This document shows, piece by piece, positions 50,414-54,683 of a stretch of DNA of 54,683 nucleotides. Made by a program: the position numbers and the translations under genes. The DNA comes from Devosia sp. 66-14 (GTDB lineage Bacteria > Pseudomonadota > Alphaproteobacteria > Rhizobiales > Devosiaceae). The notes under the pieces are model-generated. The model ran no database searches, was not told the origin of the DNA, and worked only from the letters and a program-made list of their open reading frames with translations. The stretch's first letter is position 1. Each line of letters starts with the position of its first letter. The DNA lies in contig MKVB01000006.1 of the NCBI GenBank assembly GCA_001899085.1, positions 431,793 to 486,475 on the forward strand, given 5' to 3'.

Positions 50414-51670
50414 ATGAAGGCAATGAACCGGATGGCCGTGTCGGCCGTCGCACTGGTCACGGCATCGCTCGTTCCGCTGGCGGCGTTCGCCGGAGAGGTG
50501 GAATTCTGGAGCCCGTTCACCGGCCCGGACGGCAACGCCATCGATGCCCTGGTGAAGGAGTTCAACGCCGGAGCGGGGGCCGCGGCAGGCGTCAACGTCA
50601 ACCTGCTGATCATTCCATGGGACGATTACTACACCAAGCTCTCGGTTTCGATGGCGTCGCGCACCGCACCCGATCTCGCCGTCATGCACTCGCACCAGAT
50701 CGCCGGCTTCGTGAAGCAGGGGGCGCTCGAGGCCTATACGCCCGAGGAGATCGCCGCCGCCGGTCTCGCCGAGGCCGACTACATTCCGCAGCTGTGGACC
50801 GCCGGCGTCGTCGCCGACAAGCGCTATGGCGTGCCGATCGACGCCTTCCCGCGCCACATCTACTACAACAAGACACTGTTCGAGCAGGCGGGACTCGACC
50901 CCAATAACCCGCCCAAGACCGGCGCCGAACTGCTCGATGCCGCCACCAAGCTGCAGGCGCTGGGCAATGGGGTGCAGGGCCTGTTCTTCCAGCTCAACGG
51001 CTCGGGCGCGGTCCGCAATTTCTACAGCTTCTACTGGCAGTACCAGGACGATCTCTACAACGCCGACATGACCGATGTGGCGGATGGGTTTGCCGAAACG
51101 GCGAAGAAATCGCTGTCGACGCTGAAGGCCTTCATCGATGCGGGCGTTTCGCCCAAGGAGATCATTGCCGACAGCGCGGCGCAGTTCGCCCAGAACAAGA
51201 TCGGCCTGTCGCTGACCCAGATCACCGACCTGCCGGTGTACCAGACGGCGGCCGCCGAGCAGGGGCTGAGCTTCGGCGTCGCGCCGTTGCCGACCTTCGG
51301 CGACAAGCCGGCGACCTTTGCGCTGGGGCATAACTTCGTGATCCCGCGCGGCACCCCGCCGGAAGCCCGTACCGATGCGCTGGTGTTCGTCAAATGGATC
51401 GGCGACAACAGCCTCGCCTGGGCCAAGACCGGCAAGATGCCGGCCAAGCTGACGACGCTCAACAGCGACGAGTTCAAGGCGCTGCCCGAGCAGAGCCTCA
51501 TCGCCACCTCGCTCGACTATGTCCACTTCCCGCCTGCCCTGTCGGTGCAGCCGCAGGTCGACCGCGTCGTGCAGACGGCGGCCGAGGCGTTCTATGCCGG
51601 CCAGGTGGATGTCGACCAGGCGGTCACCATGATGGTCGACGGCATCCGCCAGGAACTGGCCAAGAAGTAA
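50414..51670 (+). CDS. Sugar ABC transporter substrate-binding protein
   Basis: A 418-residue periplasmic binding protein: signal peptide cleaved after AFA near residue 26, then the family-1 fold with VEFWSPFTGPDGNAID, PDLAVMHSHQIAGF, YGVPIDAFPRHIYYNKTLFEQ and ALGHNFVIPRGTPPEA. It recognises an oligosaccharide or sugar outside the membrane. GGAGGAGAAG precedes ATG 50414. It is followed by the two permeases and a GH51 enzyme, so an arabinose-containing sugar is the likely substrate. Confidence 0.92.
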   Translation: MKAMNRMAVSAVALVTASLVPLAAFAGEVEFWSPFTGPDGNAIDALVKEFNAGAGAAAGVNVNLLIIPWDDYYTKLSVSMASRTAPDLAVMHSHQIAGFVKQGALEAYTPEEIAAAGLAEADYIPQLWTAGVVADKRYGVPIDAFPRHIYYNKTLFEQAGLDPNNPPKTGAELLDAATKLQALGNGVQGLFFQLNGSGAVRNFYSFYWQYQDDLYNADMTDVADGFAETAKKSLSTLKAFIDAGVSPKEIIADSAAQFAQNKIGLSLTQITDLPVYQTAAAEQGLSFGVAPLPTFGDKPATFALGHNFVIPRGTPPEARTDALVFVKWIGDNSLAWAKTGKMPAKLTTLNSDEFKALPEQSLIATSLDYVHFPPALSVQPQVDRVVQTAAEAFYAGQVDVDQAVTMMVDGIRQELAKK

Positions 51671-51687
51671 CGGGCCCTCCCTGCCCC

Positions 51688-51712
51688 GGGCGATCGGCAC
51701 TGCCGGTCGCCC
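51688..51712 (+). other. Intercistronic hairpin after the binding-protein gene
   Basis: GGGCGATCGGC and GCCGGTCGCCC form an 11-bp stem with one G-T pair around ACT, 17 bases after the stop codon. Such hairpins after binding-protein genes often stabilise the upstream mRNA and lower expression of the permeases; here that is inference. Confidence 0.5.
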
Positions 51713-51739
51713 CTTTCCCGACCGACCTTAAGGCCCGCG

Positions 51740-52603
51740 ATGTCCCGCCTCCGCTCGACCCTGTTCCCGTATCTCCTGGCGGGACCCTATGTCGCCCTGT
51801 TCGCGGTGTTCGTCGCCTATCCGGTCGGCCGCGCGCTCTACATGAGCCTGTTCGACTGGGGCATTTTCGGCCCCAACGCCTTTATCGGCCTCGACAACTA
51901 CACCTCGCTCATCGGCGATCGGCGGTTCTGGAGTTCGTTCTGGATCACCAGCGGCTTTGCGGCGATGTATGTGCCGATGATCACGGTGATCTCGCTGGTG
52001 CTGGCCGTGATGCTGCATCGCAAACTCCCCGGCATCGGCATCTTCCGCACCGCGTTCTTCCTGCCCATCGTGATCAACGTCGCGGTTGCGGCCATCGCCT
52101 TCAACTGGCTGTTCGAGCCCAATATCGGCACCATCGACAAGGTGCTGAACTTCTTCGGCCTGCCCGGCCAGAACCTCCTGCAGATCCCAGGCTGGTCGCT
52201 GTTCGTCATCAGCCTGGTGACGCTGTGGATCAATGTCGGCTTCATGGTGATCATCCTCCTCGCCGGGCTCGAGAACATCCCCGACGAGCTTTATGAGGCA
52301 GCCCGGCTCGACGGCTCCACCGCGCTGCAGGACCTGGTGCTGATCACCGTGCCGCTGCTCAGGCCGATCCTCCTGATCGTCGTGGTGCTCTCGATCGTCC
52401 AGGCCTTCCAGATCTTCGGCGAAGTGCTGATCATGACCCAGGGCGGGCCGTTCGGCTCCACCACCGTGCTCACCATGCTGCTCTACGAGGAGGGGTTCGA
52501 GCGCTTCGCGCTGGGCCGCGCCGCGGCGATCGGCGTGGTCATCACGCTCATCATCGCGACGCTGAGCTTCATCCAGTTCCGCTTCTTCCGCCGGGAGGCC
52601 TGA
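51740..52603 (+). CDS. ABC sugar permease (MalF/AraP-like)
   Basis: A 287-residue inner-membrane protein with six helices and the permease EAA loop EAARLDGSTALQDLVLITVP (about 195-215), which contacts the ATPase. It is one half of the membrane channel, the other being the next gene, three bases on. Length and order are those of carbohydrate-uptake CUT1 systems such as AraP/AraQ. Confidence 0.92.
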   Translation: MSRLRSTLFPYLLAGPYVALFAVFVAYPVGRALYMSLFDWGIFGPNAFIGLDNYTSLIGDRRFWSSFWITSGFAAMYVPMITVISLVLAVMLHRKLPGIGIFRTAFFLPIVINVAVAAIAFNWLFEPNIGTIDKVLNFFGLPGQNLLQIPGWSLFVISLVTLWINVGFMVIILLAGLENIPDELYEAARLDGSTALQDLVLITVPLLRPILLIVVVLSIVQAFQIFGEVLIMTQGGPFGSTTVLTMLLYEEGFERFALGRAAAIGVVITLIIATLSFIQFRFFRREA

Positions 52604-52606
52604 ACC

Positions 52607-53443
52607 ATGCAGCAACGCAAGGGCTCGCAGGCCACCCGCTGGATCGTCCTCGCCATTCTGGCCGCGCTGTGGTTCCTGCCGCTGGTATCGCTGGTGCTGT
52701 TCTCGTTCGCGCCGGCAAGCGAAGTGCTGAAGGGCGTGTTCATTCCCACCCAGTGGACGCTCGACAACTACACCAAGGTGCTCACCGAGACGCAGCGCGG
52801 GGTGAGCGTGCCCACCGGCATCTGGAACAGCACGGTGATCATGGTGCTGCAGGTGGCCGGCATCCTGCTGCTCGACGTGCCCGCCGCCTACGCCTTTGCG
52901 CGCACCAGGTTCATCGGACGCAACGTATTGTTCGCCCTGGTGCTGCTGTCGATGATGATGCCGGGCATCCTCGAGGTCATCTCGCTCTATGACCTGATGG
53001 CCAATATCGGGCTGGTCAATACGCTGTGGGGGGTGATCCTGCCCGGCCTGCCGCGCGTCATCGGCATCTTCATCCTGCGCCAGTTCTTCATGCAGGTGCC
53101 GCGCGAGCTGGACGAGGCCGCCCGGATCGACGGCGCCACCGATTTCCAGGTGTTCCTGAAGATCATGGTGCCGCTGGCCATGCCCTCGATCATCACCGTC
53201 ACGGTGATCACCGCACTCTACAGCTGGAACAATTTCCTCTGGCCGCTGATCGTCACCAACACGCCGCAGGCGATGCCGGTGCCGGTGGTGATCGCCTATC
53301 TCAGCGCCGATACCAGCGCCGTGCTCAACTATACGGTGATCCTCGCCGCTGCCTTCGTCACCTCTTTGCCGATGATCCTGCTGTTCCTCGTGGGCCAGCG
53401 CTGGATCGTCAGCGGGATGCGCCCAACCTCGGGCATCAAGTAA
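52607..53443 (+). CDS. ABC sugar permease (MalG/AraQ-like)
   Basis: A 278-residue inner-membrane protein with six helices and the EAA loop DEAARIDGATDFQVFLKIMVP (about 166-186), plus the conserved WNNFLWPLIV segment of MalG-type permeases. It follows the first permease by three bases. The ATPase gene is not in the window; either it lies further right or a shared ATPase serves, as for MsmX in Bacillus. Confidence 0.92.
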   Translation: MQQRKGSQATRWIVLAILAALWFLPLVSLVLFSFAPASEVLKGVFIPTQWTLDNYTKVLTETQRGVSVPTGIWNSTVIMVLQVAGILLLDVPAAYAFARTRFIGRNVLFALVLLSMMMPGILEVISLYDLMANIGLVNTLWGVILPGLPRVIGIFILRQFFMQVPRELDEAARIDGATDFQVFLKIMVPLAMPSIITVTVITALYSWNNFLWPLIVTNTPQAMPVPVVIAYLSADTSAVLNYTVILAAAFVTSLPMILLFLVGQRWIVSGMRPTSGIK

Positions 53444-53460
53444 GTTTCAGGAGCTCTTTC

Positions 53461-54683
53461 ATGCCGACGATCAAGGTCGACCCGCGGCCGCTGCACGCCA
53501 TTTCTCCGCGTCTCTACATGCAGTTCATGGAGCCGCTCGGCACCACCGACTCTTCGGTCGAAGCCTGCTGGGATGCGCTCAGCGACCGCTGGCGGCCGGA
53601 CTTCATCGACGTGGTGCGCGACCTGGCGCCGAGCTCGATCCGCTGGGGCGGCATCCTCACCAGCTTCTGGAAGTGGCGCGAAAGCGTCGGCCCGCGGGCT
53701 TCCCGCCAGGACATGGTCAACTACCTGTGGGGCGGCTGGGAAAAGAACGTCGTCGGCGTCGACGAATTTCTGGAGTTCTGCGAGGCCGTCTCGGCCGAGC
53801 CGATCATGGCGATCAACTTCGCCGCCGACGGGCGCCCCGAATATATCAACACCGCCTTGGGCGAGCAGCGCTCGGGCGACGCCGCCGAAGCCGCCGACCT
53901 CGTCAGCTACTGCAACGACCCCGACAATGCCGAGCGCATCGGCAATGGCCGCAAGGCGCCATGGGCCATTCACACCTGGCAGATCGGCAACGAGACCTCG
54001 TATCCCAAGGCGGGCGAGCGCTTCACCAGCGCCGAGAACGCCCTGCACTATGTCGAATTCGCCAAGGCCATGAAGGCACGCGACCCCTCGATCCAGCTGA
54101 TCGGCTGGGGCGACATGGAGCGCGATACCGGCAAGTGGTGGGCCAACGAACTGGTCCAGGAGGGCGGCGAGCTGGTCGACATGGTCGCCATCCACATGAT
54201 GCACCAGAACCCCGGCGACCAGCCGACGGTGCTGCACGGCCGCGACTATCGCAAGGATTACGGCGCCACCTGGGAGGCGCTCGACGGCATGTACCGCAAG
54301 GTCGAGGACAAGCTGCTCGGCGCCCGCACGACGCTGAGGGACCTCGGCACGCCGGCCAAGCTCGCCATCACCGAGGGCCACCTGTCGATCCAGCCGCACA
54401 ACAAATCCGAGATGCTGCGCGAGTGGATCTCGGGGCTCTACCACGCCCGCTGCATGGCCCTGTTCGAGCGGCACTCGGATATCATCGACATCTCGACCCT
54501 GGCCGATTTTGCCGGCACCAGCTGGACGGTGAACGCGGTGCTGCTGGGCTCGCCGCGCGAGCAGCCCTACCTGCTGCCGGTCGGCCACATCATGCGGCTG
54601 TTCCGGCGCCATTCGGGCACGCATGGCGTGGCGGTCACGTCGGACGACACCTCGGTGGAAGTCTCGGCCAGCCGGAGCGGCGA
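53461..54683 (+). CDS. GH51 alpha-L-arabinofuranosidase, partial (cut by window end)
   Basis: The frame starts at ATG 53461, 17 bases after the permease stop, and is open at the right edge; 407 residues are visible. The product matches GH51 enzymes: SPRLYMQFMEPLG at the start, IRWGGILTSFWKWRESVGPR, the acid/base glutamate E178 in TWQIGNETS and the nucleophile E305 in AITEGH. Both are near the positions of Geobacillus AbfA (175 and 294). It releases terminal arabinose from arabino-oligosaccharides. There is no signal peptide, so it works on imported sugar in the cytoplasm, in line with the transporter before it. Confidence 0.88.
   Translation, partial: MPTIKVDPRPLHAISPRLYMQFMEPLGTTDSSVEACWDALSDRWRPDFIDVVRDLAPSSIRWGGILTSFWKWRESVGPRASRQDMVNYLWGGWEKNVVGVDEFLEFCEAVSAEPIMAINFAADGRPEYINTALGEQRSGDAAEAADLVSYCNDPDNAERIGNGRKAPWAIHTWQIGNETSYPKAGERFTSAENALHYVEFAKAMKARDPSIQLIGWGDMERDTGKWWANELVQEGGELVDMVAIHMMHQNPGDQPTVLHGRDYRKDYGATWEALDGMYRKVEDKLLGARTTLRDLGTPAKLAITEGHLSIQPHNKSEMLREWISGLYHARCMALFERHSDIIDISTLADFAGTSWTVNAVLLGSPREQPYLLPVGHIMRLFRRHSGTHGVAVTSDDTSVEVSASRSG

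Noticed and set aside
50360-54624. Two long minus-strand frames opposite the sugar operon
   Set aside because: Shadows of the binding protein and the GH51 gene; composition is not protein-like.
1-54683. CRISPR arrays, tRNA or rRNA genes, insertion sequences, prophage
   Set aside because: No regularly spaced repeats, cloverleaf with acceptor and T arm, transposase or phage structural gene was seen.

Overview
The window is GC-rich, densely coded bacterial chromosome. Gene content points to an alphaproteobacterium of the order Hyphomicrobiales (Rhizobiales), perhaps Devosia-like. The reasons are a FeuP/FeuQ-type two-component pair, a cytochrome c maturation cluster (ccmI-E-F-H), a DegP protease next to an OmpR-type regulator and kinase, glnE, pepN and a GH51/ABC sugar locus. 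No rRNA, tRNA, CRISPR array, prophage or insertion sequence was seen. The order-level placement is fairly safe; the genus is a guess.

Left part (1-8.97 kb): the end of a YciI-like gene; a DUF4260 membrane protein overlapping its probable TetR regulator, with repeated ATAGCTAT boxes in front; a RibD/DHFR-like reductase; then three tandem, closely related ABC exporter half-transporters on the minus strand. A 123-residue protein of unknown function is translationally coupled to the first of these. An 18-bp perfect palindrome of MerR/SoxR type stands in front of the group. Two long inverted-repeat elements lie around the downstream transporter.

Middle (9-39 kb): pepN, an orphan soluble histidine kinase, small secreted and outer-membrane proteins, a YafY-type regulator divergent from a VOC protein, and a CPBP protease. 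These are followed by what looks like an old rhizobial block read right to left on the minus strand: FeuN-like small protein, feuP, feuQ, ccmI, ccmE, ccmF, ccmH, degP, response regulator, histidine kinase, glnE. It is interrupted by accessory genes: a lipoprotein, a 400-residue unknown and a two-gene FAD oxidoreductase pair between feuQ and ccmI; LysE, Lrp and TauE genes between ccmH and degP; and a secreted protein before glnE.

Right part (39-54.7 kb): small metabolic and detoxification genes (DUF2442, GNAT, VOC), a LysR regulator divergent from an MFS pump, plsY, a globin-coupled chemoreceptor, a PRC-barrel protein, an acetyltransferase strongly resembling AAC(6')-Ii aminoglycoside enzymes, and a 969-residue autotransporter. 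The window ends in a sugar operon (GntR regulator divergent from binding protein, two permeases and a GH51 arabinofuranosidase cut by the window edge). It is organised like a system for arabinose-containing oligosaccharides; its ATPase gene is not in the window.

The best leads are the palindrome-controlled ABC trio with its coupled small protein, the FeuN-like candidate, the degenerate DAO-like/SoxA-like pair, the AAC(6')-Ii-like gene with its own palindrome, a long conserved-looking RNA hairpin before the orphan kinase, and a GntR operator that appears to be duplicated inside the regulator's own coding sequence.
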